Shown: one piece after another, positions 50,516 through 58,562 of the stretch
Position numbering within the stretch: the first letter of the stretch is position 1
How the letters are laid out: each line of letters starts with the position of its first letter
From: Gelidibacter maritimus
Lineage (GTDB): Bacteria > Bacteroidota > Bacteroidia > Flavobacteriales > Flavobacteriaceae
Direction of reading: 5' to 3'
DNA: 64,000 bases
Assembly: GCF_014062315.1 (NCBI RefSeq)
Contig: NZ_JACGLT010000007.1
Coordinates: 124,001 to 188,000 of the forward strand
Made by a program: the position numbers and the translations under genes
The notes under the pieces: generated by a model
Database searches by the model: none
What the model was told of the DNA's origin: nothing
What the model saw: only the letters and a program-made list of their open reading frames with translations

Positions 50516-50965
50516 ATGATATTGGACAAAATTGAAAATGCAAATCTTTATAAGAGTATCCATCCTGGGATCAAAAAGGCCTTAAATTATATTGAAAACA
50601 CCAATTTCAATGATTTGCCTATGGGCAAACATGAGATTGAAGGAAATGATCTTTTTGTCATTTTTAAGGAGTATGCGACCAAGCAAGTCGATGGAAACCT
50701 TCTCGAATCACATCGAAAATATATTGATGTGCAATATATTGTTGATGGTGTCGAGCAAATGGGAGTCACGATGCATACTGGACAAGATCCTAAAAAGGCC
50801 TATGATGCGGTGGACGATTATATGTTGTTTGATGAGCCTTATGACATCATAACGGTTAATAAAGGGATGTTTGCCATCTTTTTTCCAAATGACATTCACA
50901 TGCCAGATATAACTACCGGAGATCCGTCACAGGTGAAGAAAGCAGTAATTAAGGTTAAAATTTAA
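50516..50965 (+). CDS. YhcH/YjgK/YiaL (NanQ-type) sugar anomerase
   Basis: 149 residues from ATG 50516. Cupin-like family with conserved GKHEIEGNDLFVIFKEY, LLESHRKYIDVQYIVDGVE, and a C-terminal FPNDIHMPDI with the metal His. In E. coli the homologue (NanQ/YhcH) belongs to the sialic acid regulon and speeds anomerization of sialic acid so that open forms reach the lyase. Its stop overlaps the stop of the convergent GntR gene by four bases. Confidence 0.88.
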   Translation: MILDKIENANLYKSIHPGIKKALNYIENTNFNDLPMGKHEIEGNDLFVIFKEYATKQVDGNLLESHRKYIDVQYIVDGVEQMGVTMHTGQDPKKAYDAVDDYMLFDEPYDIITVNKGMFAIFFPNDIHMPDITTGDPSQVKKAVIKVKI

Positions 50966-51681
50966 AATGCTACATCCTTAAGGACTCTGTCAAAGTGCGG
51001 CTCTAAATGGCGGGCCAATCCTTTTCTGAATTTTTCTTTGTTACCTTCTTTAAGATAATTCAAAAGTTCACGATGCGTTACAAATTTCTTTTTGTACATA
51101 TAGGTTTTGGCATCATCCAATTTATGGTTATGCACATACTGAAAAACAGGAAGTAAGATGTTTTGAAGTCGGTGTAAGGTTTTATTTCCAGACATTTCAT
51201 AGAGTTTGCCGTGGAAGGCAACTTCATTTTTAAGGCTGAAAATGTGGGTTTCGCCTTTGCCTTTTTCCATGTCATCTACTATTTTGCTCAACTCCTCTAT
51301 GTCCTCATCTGTCTTACGGGCAAATAACAAATCGACCATACCCATTTCCATAATCAATCGCAGCTCAAAAATATCCTTTAAGGTATCATCGCCCACCAAA
51401 TTGGTTTCCATGATCTTCTCAAAATTTTCAATAAAATCCGGTTGTGAAAGAACCATCCCCTTATGTTTTTTGGAATCGATAATCCCAATAGTGCGCAGCC
51501 TGGTCAGTGCTTCCCTAACAACAGTTCTACTGACACCGAGTGATTCGGCAAACTCCATCTCCTTTGGGATGGTATCGCCCACTTCAAGCTTGTTGGATTT
51601 GATATATTCAGTAATGCTTATTTCTACCTTGTCAACTAAGCTCAAATTGGTTATCGGTTTAAGGCCTACACGGTTTTTCAT
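50962..51681 (-). CDS. FadR-subfamily GntR regulator, probable sialic acid repressor
   Basis: 239 residues. N-terminal winged helix (VEISITEYIKSNKLEVGDTIPKE, then AESLGVSRTVVREALTRLRTIGII), C-terminal FCD helix bundle with metal-binding residues (D/E in LRLIMEMG, His in EVAFHGKLYEMSG, HRELLNYL and HLEPHF). FCD regulators respond to small acids or sugar acids. Divergent from the epimerase gene, with the palindrome TATGTATAACATA in the shared region and again at susC. A -7 box TACATTTG is on the minus strand at 51705-51698. Likely released by sialic acid or ManNAc-type inducers. Confidence 0.88.
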   Translation of the reverse strand: MKNRVGLKPITNLSLVDKVEISITEYIKSNKLEVGDTIPKEMEFAESLGVSRTVVREALTRLRTIGIIDSKKHKGMVLSQPDFIENFEKIMETNLVGDDTLKDIFELRLIMEMGMVDLLFARKTDEDIEELSKIVDDMEKGKGETHIFSLKNEVAFHGKLYEMSGNKTLHRLQNILLPVFQYVHNHKLDDAKTYMYKKKFVTHRELLNYLKEGNKEKFRKGLARHLEPHFDRVLKDVAF

Positions 51682-51729
51682 GCTAATTTATTTTGTGCAA
51701 ATGTAATTTATTATTCTAATTTCATTAAG

Positions 51730-51762
51730 TTTGTATTATGTATAACATATTATGTAAATATA
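51730..51762 (+). promoter_or_regulatory. GntR operator and epimerase promoter region
   Basis: TATGTATAACATA at 51737-51749 lies between a TTTG (51730-51733) and a weak AT-rich -7 region (TAAATATA 51755-51762) of the epimerase gene. Binding here would block that promoter; it also lies about 40 bp upstream of the gntR start point. Confidence 0.55.
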
Positions 51763-51811
51763 ATAGTTTACACTGAAAAAATGCGATTAATTTTTAAGAA
51801 ATATCTTTTAA

Positions 51812-52966
51812 ATGGACCATACATCACTCTACAAAAATACACTTCTAAATAATGTCATCCCGTTTTGGGAGAAAAATTCGATAGATTTAACTTACGGCGG
51901 TTATTTCACCTGTTTGGATAAAACAGGAGAAGTTTACGATACTGATAAGTTTATGTGGCTCCAAGGGCGACAGGCTTGGACTTTTTCTATGCTCTATAAT
52001 AACGTTGAGAAGAATGAGAATTGGTTGACATTGGCCAAACATGGTGTTGATTTTATTAGAAAACACGGCATGGACAAGGAGGGTAACTTCTATTTTTCGA
52101 CGACACAGGAAGGAAAACCACTGATACAGCCTTATAATATTTTTTCTGATTGTTTTGCAGCCATGGCTTTTAGCCAATATGCAATTGCATCTGGCGATGA
52201 TGAGATCAAACAACTTGCTAAGAAAACCTATCTTAACATATTAAAAAAGAAGGATAATCCGAAGGGGAGTTACGAGAAATCGACAGGAGAAAGACCATTA
52301 AAAAGTTTTTCCCTACCGATGATTCTATCCAATTTGGTATTGGAACTTGAAGGTGTTTTGGATGAGGATGAGGTTAATCAAACCATCGATTTCAGCATCA
52401 ATGAGGTCATGAATGTTTTCTTGGATAAGGAATCGGGACTTATCTACGAATTTGTCCGTCCGGACGGTTCTCATGAGGATAGCTTTAACGGACGCCTCTT
52501 AAATCCTGGACACGGGATTGAAGCCATGTGGTTTATGATAGACATTGGGGTGAGAAGGAAAGACAAGCAACTTATTGAAAAAGCTGCGGACACCATTTTA
52601 CGGATATTAGAATATAGTTGGGACGAAAAATACGGCGGTATCTTTTATTTCATGGATGCTTTAGGAAAACCGCCACAACAGTTGGAATGGGATCAAAAAC
52701 TCTGGTGGGTCCATCTGGAAGCCTTGGTGGCATTGGCAAAAGCTTATGAGCATACGGGTAGGAAGGAGCTTATGGACTGGTACGAAAAAGTCCACAAGTA
52801 TTCCTGGTCACACTTTTCGGATGCCGATAACGGCGAATGGTTTGGCTACTTAAACAGGCAAGGTGAAGTGTTGTTGGATTTAAAAGGCGGAAAATGGAAA
52901 GGCTGTTTCCATGTTCCAAGAGCTATGTACCAATGTTGGAAAACTTTTGAACGAATAAAAAAATAA
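51812..52966 (+). CDS. AGE-family N-acylglucosamine 2-epimerase
   Basis: 384 residues, family length. (alpha/alpha)6-barrel motifs: [65 protein letters not shown] and [14 protein letters not shown], which include the conserved Arg/His/Glu active residues. The AGE enzyme in Bacteroidota sialic acid clusters converts ManNAc to GlcNAc without phosphorylation, feeding a ROK kinase encoded elsewhere. Divergent from the GntR gene with a shared operator. Confidence 0.92.
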   Translation: MDHTSLYKNTLLNNVIPFWEKNSIDLTYGGYFTCLDKTGEVYDTDKFMWLQGRQAWTFSMLYNNVEKNENWLTLAKHGVDFIRKHGMDKEGNFYFSTTQEGKPLIQPYNIFSDCFAAMAFSQYAIASGDDEIKQLAKKTYLNILKKKDNPKGSYEKSTGERPLKSFSLPMILSNLVLELEGVLDEDEVNQTIDFSINEVMNVFLDKESGLIYEFVRPDGSHEDSFNGRLLNPGHGIEAMWFMIDIGVRRKDKQLIEKAADTILRILEYSWDEKYGGIFYFMDALGKPPQQLEWDQKLWWVHLEALVALAKAYEHTGRKELMDWYEKVHKYSWSHFSDADNGEWFGYLNRQGEVLLDLKGGKWKGCFHVPRAMYQCWKTFERIKK

Positions 52967-53129
52967 ATTATCAGAAATCAAATGCTTTTATGAGCAGCTT
53001 GAGACTACAGTTTTAATGCGTGCCACTAGTAAATAAGTAAAATAGAAACTAAATCATTAGCGATTAGAGATCCTTCAGGTCGAAAAAAATAGGAGTAAAA
53101 TGGCGTTTGATTAAAAAACGGCTGTCTCA

Positions 53130-53160
53130 TTTAATGGAGGCTATATTTTAACTAAATTTG
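53130..53160 (+). promoter_or_regulatory. Promoter of the creatininase-family gene
   Basis: TTTA (53130-53133), 19 bp, TAAATTTG (53153-53160): full -7 match, one mismatch in the upstream box. The start codon follows at 53184. It implies that the genes from here on form a separate unit. Confidence 0.5.
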
Positions 53161-53183
53161 ATTGAACTCGTTCAAAATATGTT

Positions 53184-53960
53184 ATGATGGGAAAAACCAT
53201 AAGACCTTATGTGTTGGCAGAAACCAATTGGAAATCGGTGAAAGAAACCATTTTTACCGTTGCCGTTTTGCCTTGGGGGGCCACTGAAGCCCATAATTAC
53301 CATTTGCCCTATGCTACCGATAATTATCAGGCAGAGTATGTTTCTATTGCGGCTGCAGAAAAAGCTTGGAACAAGAAAGCAAAGGTCATCGTATTGCCAA
53401 CTATTCCTTTTGGAGTCAATACGGGTCAGATGGATATTTCGTTGTGCATGAACATGAACCCCAGTACCCAATATGCGGTTTTAAAAGATGTTGTTGAGGT
53501 GTTAAATGCGCATGACATTCATAAATTGGTTATTGTCAATTCGCATGGAGGCAATAATTTTAAGCAAATGATCCGTGAATTGAGTGTAGAGTTTCCGAAA
53601 GTTTTCGTTTGTTCAATCAATTGGTGGCAAGCGGCCAATGCCACTCCTTATTTTGATGAACCGGGAGACCATGCTGGCGAATTGGAAACGTCAGCAATGC
53701 AGCATATTGCACCTCATTTAGTATTGCCGCTGGGTCAAGCTGGAAGTGGAAGTGCTAAACAATTTAAAATCAAAGGACTCAAAGAGGGTTGGGTCAGCGC
53801 GCAACGCCAATGGACTCATGTCACTGAGGATACCGGAGTGGGGAACCCGAAGAAAGCTACCCAAACAAAGGGCACAGCATTTTTAGATGTCGTTGTCCAA
53901 AATATAGCTGAATTTTTTGAAGAATTGCATCATGCAGATCTATATAATATGTACGAATAA
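53184..53960 (+). CDS. Creatininase-family amidohydrolase
   Basis: 258 residues (a second ATG at 53187). Metal ligands of the creatininase fold are in place: Glu35, His40 and Asp46 in WGATEAHNYHLPYATD, His121 in NSHGGN, and Glu166 in GDHAGELETS. Family members open small lactam or amide bonds (creatinine, a riboflavin-pathway formamide). There is no signal peptide, so the substrate is inside the cell. Within a sialic acid locus an acylamino-sugar or a cyclic sialic acid derivative is a plausible but unproven target. The next gene starts 20 bp after its stop. Confidence 0.88.
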   Translation: MMGKTIRPYVLAETNWKSVKETIFTVAVLPWGATEAHNYHLPYATDNYQAEYVSIAAAEKAWNKKAKVIVLPTIPFGVNTGQMDISLCMNMNPSTQYAVLKDVVEVLNAHDIHKLVIVNSHGGNNFKQMIRELSVEFPKVFVCSINWWQAANATPYFDEPGDHAGELETSAMQHIAPHLVLPLGQAGSGSAKQFKIKGLKEGWVSAQRQWTHVTEDTGVGNPKKATQTKGTAFLDVVVQNIAEFFEELHHADLYNMYE

Positions 53961-53980
53961 CTAATTTAAAGTCTAATAAT

Positions 53981-55102
53981 ATGAAAAACTTAATTGTAGT
54001 ACTCATCTCTATATTCCTTTTTAATTGTGGCGTAACAGCCCAAAAAGCCACCACAGATGGTGCACCGGTATTTCAAGATTTGTTCAACACGTCTATGACA
54101 GAGGGGGTTGAATGTTATCGGATCCCAGCCATCATAACTGCGCCAAATGGCGATGTCATTGCTGCTATTGATGAGCGTGTTCCAGGTTGTGGCGATCTAA
54201 AGTGGAGTAGGGACATCAACATTATCATTAGACGTAGCGCTGATAATGGGAAAACTTGGTCTGATATTGAAACTGTGGTCGATTTTCCAGATGGACAATC
54301 GGCTTCAGATCCTTCCTTGATTGTGGATCATGTGACCAACGAAATTTTCATGTTTTACAATTTTATGAACTTAGATACTGAAAAAGACATCTATTACCTT
54401 CATTATGTGAAAAGTGCAGACAATGGGAAAACCTGGAGTGAACCTGTAGATATCACCTCTCAGATAGCAAAACCGGAATGGCACAAGGATTTTAAATTCA
54501 TAACTTCTGGTAGAGGAATCCAAACGCGTTCTGGGAAATTGCTGCATACTATGGTCAATTTAAACAGCGGTCTTCATGTGTTTGGAAGTGATGACCACGG
54601 TAAAACTTGGTATTTTATAGATACGCCAATTCAACCAGCGGATGAGTCAAAAATAATAGAACTTGCAGATGGTACTTTGATGATCAATGCACGGGTCAAC
54701 GGAAAGGGTATGCGTTATGTACATACGTCTACCGATGGAGGTAAAACATGGACCACTGAAGAAGCTCCAGAATTGATTGATCCGGGTTGCAATGCAAGTA
54801 TCATTCGATATACAGCAATTGAAGATGGATATAAAAAGAACAGACTTCTTTTCTCTAATGCCAAATCGGAAAAAGGCCGGGTTAATATGACGGTGCGCAT
54901 TAGCTATGACGAAGGTGAAACTTGGTCGGAGGGCAAAACCATTTACGAGGGTCCTTCCGCATATTCGGATATGACTATTCTTGAAAATGGCGATATCGGC
55001 TTGTTTTTTGAGCAAGATGGGTACACAAAAAACCCTTTTGTAAGCTTTTCTTTGGATTGGTTGACTGATGGAAAGGATAGTTACAAAAAGCCTAAAAAGT
55101 AA
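53981..55102 (+). CDS. Exported sialidase (GH33 family)
   Basis: 373 residues. Signal region MKNLIVVLISIFLFNCGVTAQ (cleavage at TAQ; lipobox is poor). Arginine motif CYRIPAI, acid motif region DERVPGCGD with Asp, and Asp boxes SADNGKTW (twice), SDDHGKTW, STDGGKTW and SYDEGETW. INARVNGKG and FSNA are the usual later active-site segments. It differs from the sialidase at 49327 over most of its length, so the two probably split linkage or substrate range rather than being recent duplicates. A hairpin of the conserved-loop family follows. Confidence 0.92.
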   Translation: MKNLIVVLISIFLFNCGVTAQKATTDGAPVFQDLFNTSMTEGVECYRIPAIITAPNGDVIAAIDERVPGCGDLKWSRDINIIIRRSADNGKTWSDIETVVDFPDGQSASDPSLIVDHVTNEIFMFYNFMNLDTEKDIYYLHYVKSADNGKTWSEPVDITSQIAKPEWHKDFKFITSGRGIQTRSGKLLHTMVNLNSGLHVFGSDDHGKTWYFIDTPIQPADESKIIELADGTLMINARVNGKGMRYVHTSTDGGKTWTTEEAPELIDPGCNASIIRYTAIEDGYKKNRLLFSNAKSEKGRVNMTVRISYDEGETWSEGKTIYEGPSAYSDMTILENGDIGLFFEQDGYTKNPFVSFSLDWLTDGKDSYKKPKK

Positions 55103-55124
55103 TCTTCTAAACGAGTATACATTC

Positions 55125-55189
55125 CTACAAGGTTTCCAAAGCTTTCGGCAAGGTTTCCACCTGTCCGCCGAAGGAGGACAACCTTGTAG
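55125..55189 (+). repeat. Hairpin with conserved loop (copy 4)
   Basis: Outer arms CTACAAGGTT (55125-55134) and AACCTTGTAG (55180-55189), with a nearer left arm CAAGGTTT at 55149. Between them lies CCACCTGTCCGCCGAAGGAG, the loop shared with copies 1-3. Located 22 bp after the sialidase stop, on the coding strand of the upstream gene. Confidence 0.7.
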
Positions 55190-55363
55190 ATATGGTTTAA
55201 TGAAGACTTAGACCTGACAGGTTTAGCCATCATCCTAAACATAATACTAAAGATTTGATTATTTTAGCTCCTCATCTCAAACTCGTTGAATTGGCAACTA
55301 AATATGCCTATTCTTTTAAAATTTCAAATGTTTCGAATGAGTAAAGCGACATTTAAAGTCCAT

Positions 55364-55747
55364 ATGAAAACTATGAATCTGCTCAAGAGCGGGTTGAAAA
55401 TGCTCAAAGCCTTCCTAATCTTGTTTTTATTCCTTGGCTTGGGCGAATTGATCAATTACCTCGTGGAAACACCCGTGCCTGGGAATGTTTGGGGAATGAT
55501 CCTGATTTTTGTGGCGTTGAAAGTAAAACTGATAACACTGGAATCGGTGAAACCTGCCTCTGATACCTTGTTGAATTATTTGGTGTTATTTTTTATTCCT
55601 TTCGGTGTTGGGCTCATGTCTTATTTTGATTTTATTAAATCGTATTGGATTATTCTGTTGGTTGCCGTAGGGATAAGCACTTTGATTACTTTATATGTGA
55701 CCGCATTGATACAGCAAAAACTTGAGAAAAATGACAGCGTTTTATAG
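55364..55747 (+). CDS. CidA/LrgA family membrane protein
   Basis: 127 residues from ATG 55364; the open frame begins at 55286 but the extra residues are unlike the family. Four hydrophobic helices with the family core LGELINYLVETPVPGNVWGMILIFVAL (first part) and LNYLVLFFIPFGVGLMSYFDFI. These are holin-like proteins originally tied to cell lysis; in Bacillus subtilis an LrgA/LrgB-type pair (PftA/PftB) moves pyruvate. Encoded in the sialic acid locus and overlapping the lrgB-type gene by 17 bp. Confidence 0.85.
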   Translation: MKTMNLLKSGLKMLKAFLILFLFLGLGELINYLVETPVPGNVWGMILIFVALKVKLITLESVKPASDTLLNYLVLFFIPFGVGLMSYFDFIKSYWIILLVAVGISTLITLYVTALIQQKLEKNDSVL

Positions 55748-56426
55748 TCTTCCGGTTTTTGGAATAGGCCTTACGTTGGTCGCTTTTTTTGGTGCTCGGG
55801 CATTACGGACAAAAATTAAATTGGTGTTATTCAATCCAGTCTTGATCGCCATCACATTAATTATTTTGTTCTTGGTAGTGTTTGAAGTCAGTTTTAACGA
55901 TTATAATATAGGCGGCAAGTATTTGACCTTTTTCTTAGGGCCTTCAATTGTAGCACTTGGCGTTTTGTTTTATGAGAAATATCAATTGATCAAACATAAT
56001 ATTTATCCTTTTCTTTTGGCAGTTTGTTGTGGCGGTATGATTAGTATTTTGTCAGTTTCATTACTTTCAATTTATCTGAATGCGCCTGATGTCATTATTA
56101 AGTCGATAGTGTCATTATCCGTCACCACACCCATTGCTATTGAAATTACGAAAATTACAGAGGGCATTCCATCGCTCACTGCAGGCGTGGTGATTGCGGT
56201 TGGTGTATTTGGAAATGCTTTCGGTCCGAGTTTCTTGAAACTAACAGGCATAAAAAGTGAAGCCGCTATGGGAACAGCTTTAGGGACTGCAGCGCACGGC
56301 ATCGGAACAGCACGCGCGTTGGAAGTCGGCCATTTGTCAGGCGCTTATAGCGGATTGGCCATGTGTGTCAACGGCATCTTGACCACTCTGATTGCGCCCT
56401 ATGTTGTGATTTGGATGGTCGGATGA
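55731..56426 (+). CDS. lrgB: LrgB/CidB family membrane protein
   Basis: 231 residues from ATG 55731, eight or so helices. Family signature in the second half: SVTTPIAIEITKITEGIPSLTAGVVIAVGVFGNAFGP (start and end given) followed by GTALGTAAHGIGTARALEVG. Works with the LrgA partner encoded just upstream. As N-acetylneuraminate lyase releases pyruvate, export or facilitated transport of pyruvate is a reasonable job here; murein-hydrolase control is the older view. Its stop overlaps an ATG of the next frame (ATGA at 56423). Confidence 0.9.
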   Translation: MTAFYSLPVFGIGLTLVAFFGARALRTKIKLVLFNPVLIAITLIILFLVVFEVSFNDYNIGGKYLTFFLGPSIVALGVLFYEKYQLIKHNIYPFLLAVCCGGMISILSVSLLSIYLNAPDVIIKSIVSLSVTTPIAIEITKITEGIPSLTAGVVIAVGVFGNAFGPSFLKLTGIKSEAAMGTALGTAAHGIGTARALEVGHLSGAYSGLAMCVNGILTTLIAPYVVIWMVG

Positions 56427-56458
56427 GTTTAGAAAATACCAAAAAGATGAGTTTTATA

Positions 56459-58543
56459 ATGAAGACAATTTCAAAATATCGCCAGATTCTGACCATGTCT
56501 TGGATGTTGCTTTTTTCGCTGGCCCTATCTTCCCAAACTATAAAAGTTGCTTGTGTAGGAAATAGCGTCACCTATGGTGCTGGGATTGAGGAACGGGAAG
56601 AACATAGTTATCCGGCACAACTTCAGCAACTATTGGGCTCAAATTATGAGGTAGAAAATTTTGGGTTTTCGGGCGCTACTATGCTGAAAAACGGACACAA
56701 ACCTTATTGGGAAAAGGAGGTGTTTAAAGCCTCGCAAAACTTTGCACCCAACATCGTCATCATCCATTTGGGGTTGAATGACCAAGGCAATAACAATTGG
56801 CCAAAGCATAAGGACGAATTTGAACAGGATTATTTGGATATGATTTCTGTTTATAAAAACCTGCCAACCAAACCCAAAGTCATCATTTGCAAAATGACCC
56901 CAACTTTTTCGGGGCATCATTGGTTTGAAGAAGGCATGCGGGAAAGTTTTAAGGAAATTCAGTCAAAAATAGAAACTATTGCCGCAAAGGCCTCTGTTGA
57001 TTTAATTAATTTACACGAGCCTCTATATCGATTTCCAGAGTATTTCCCAGATAATTTACATCCCACCAAAGAAGGCGCCCAAATTATCGCCAATAAAGTA
57101 TTCAGTGCCATCACTGGGGATTATGGCGATTTAAAACTGCCGTTGCTCTATGGAGAAAACATGGTTCTTCAACGAAATGAAACCATAAGTTTTAATGGAA
57201 CCGCCAACTATGATGATACGGTAACCATTCAATTTAACCAAGAAACAAAACGTGTAAAAGCCGATTTCAATGGGCACTGGAACGTTGACTTTCCGTCGAT
57301 GAAAGCCGGTGGCCCCTATCCACTAAAATTTTCCACCTCCACAAAATCTCACAACATAGAAAAAGTGTACATCGGTGAAGTTTGGTTGGCTTCGGGGCAA
57401 TCCAACATGGATTTTATGGTGAGAGATATGGAAAGTGCTACCACTGTTTTAAAGGATTCCTTAAATGATCAGGTGTTTTTGTTTTCTATGGATGGAAAAA
57501 CCCTGTCAGGAGAAAAATTTAGTGAAGCCGATCTTAAAAATTGTAATGCGGCAGATTATTTTGATTCTTCAGGATGGACCACTTCAAATACAAAGGACCT
57601 TGAGAAATTTTCGGCGGTGGCCTATGCTTTTGCCTATTCACTTCAGAAAAAATTAAATGTTCCGGTCGGAATTATTTGTAACGCCATCGGCGGATCTCCT
57701 ACTCAAAGTTGGATCAGTAGGGAAGCTATGGAGCAACAACATGAAACAATTGATCTTCTCAATGACACGCGTTTAAACCCGATGGTTGATGTGTGGGTTG
57801 CCAATAGAATTGAACGCAATATGGAAGATCATTCCAAAACTAAAATAAAAGCTCGACATCCTTATCAGCCCACTATTCTATTTGATGCGGGTATACTGCC
57901 CATTAGAGATTACACTATCAAAGGGGTGATCTGGTATCAAGGGGAATCCAATGCCGATCAAATTGAGATGCATTCAAAATTATTCAAGATGTTGGTGAAT
58001 GATTGGCGCCATCATTTTAAAAATGAGGAATTACCATTTTATTATGTCCAATTAAGTAGTCTAAACCGATCAACTTGGGGTAGTTTTCGGGATTCACAAA
58101 GGCGTTTACTGAGCATTCCAAATACGGGAATGGCGGTCAGCTACGATGTTGGGAATGAAACAGACGTGCATCCAAGGAAAAAATGGATTGTTGGACGGCG
58201 TTTGTCTAAAATAGCACTCCATAATGATTATGGTTTTAACATTGGTTATTCTGGGCCGCTTTTGGATTTTGTGAATGTCATGGACAACACGCTCGAAATT
58301 CATTTTAAACATGGCGAAGGTTTAAAAACATTCAACAATGCAAGTGTGCAAGATATTTTTATCGCTAACGATCATAAACAATTTGTCCCTGCACAAACTA
58401 AAATTGTAAATGGTATCTTGCAGGTATGGTCGCCAGAAATCGAAAATCCGAGATATGTCAAATATGGTTATAGGCCCTTTTCCGATGGTAATCTGATTAA
58501 TAGTTATGGCTTGCCTGCACCGACTTTTTCAAATAGTATGTAA
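56459..58543 (+). CDS. Bimodular SGNH hydrolase plus sialate O-acetylesterase
   Basis: 694 residues from ATG 56459, which gives a signal peptide (MKTISKYRQILTMSWMLLFSLALSSQ); ATG 56423, overlapping the lrgB stop, is an alternative. Module 1 (about 30-230) is an SGNH/GDSL esterase: GNSVTYG (block I Ser), IIHLGLNDQGN (block III) and DNLHPTKEG (block V Asp-x2-His). Module 2 (about 240-690) is a sialate O-acetylesterase: WLASGQSNM with nucleophile Ser, WYQGESNADQ and a C-terminal Asp/His region (DVGNETDVHPRKK). It would remove O-acetyl groups that block sialidase or lyase action. Two esterases in one chain suggest two acetyl positions. Confidence 0.9.
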   Translation: MKTISKYRQILTMSWMLLFSLALSSQTIKVACVGNSVTYGAGIEEREEHSYPAQLQQLLGSNYEVENFGFSGATMLKNGHKPYWEKEVFKASQNFAPNIVIIHLGLNDQGNNNWPKHKDEFEQDYLDMISVYKNLPTKPKVIICKMTPTFSGHHWFEEGMRESFKEIQSKIETIAAKASVDLINLHEPLYRFPEYFPDNLHPTKEGAQIIANKVFSAITGDYGDLKLPLLYGENMVLQRNETISFNGTANYDDTVTIQFNQETKRVKADFNGHWNVDFPSMKAGGPYPLKFSTSTKSHNIEKVYIGEVWLASGQSNMDFMVRDMESATTVLKDSLNDQVFLFSMDGKTLSGEKFSEADLKNCNAADYFDSSGWTTSNTKDLEKFSAVAYAFAYSLQKKLNVPVGIICNAIGGSPTQSWISREAMEQQHETIDLLNDTRLNPMVDVWVANRIERNMEDHSKTKIKARHPYQPTILFDAGILPIRDYTIKGVIWYQGESNADQIEMHSKLFKMLVNDWRHHFKNEELPFYYVQLSSLNRSTWGSFRDSQRRLLSIPNTGMAVSYDVGNETDVHPRKKWIVGRRLSKIALHNDYGFNIGYSGPLLDFVNVMDNTLEIHFKHGEGLKTFNNASVQDIFIANDHKQFVPAQTKIVNGILQVWSPEIENPRYVKYGYRPFSDGNLINSYGLPAPTFSNSM

Positions 58544-58562
58544 TAAATAAAACATCAAATTC

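Noticed and set aside
54647-55015. 122-codon frame on the minus strand
   Set aside because: Antisense to the second sialidase; no independent support.
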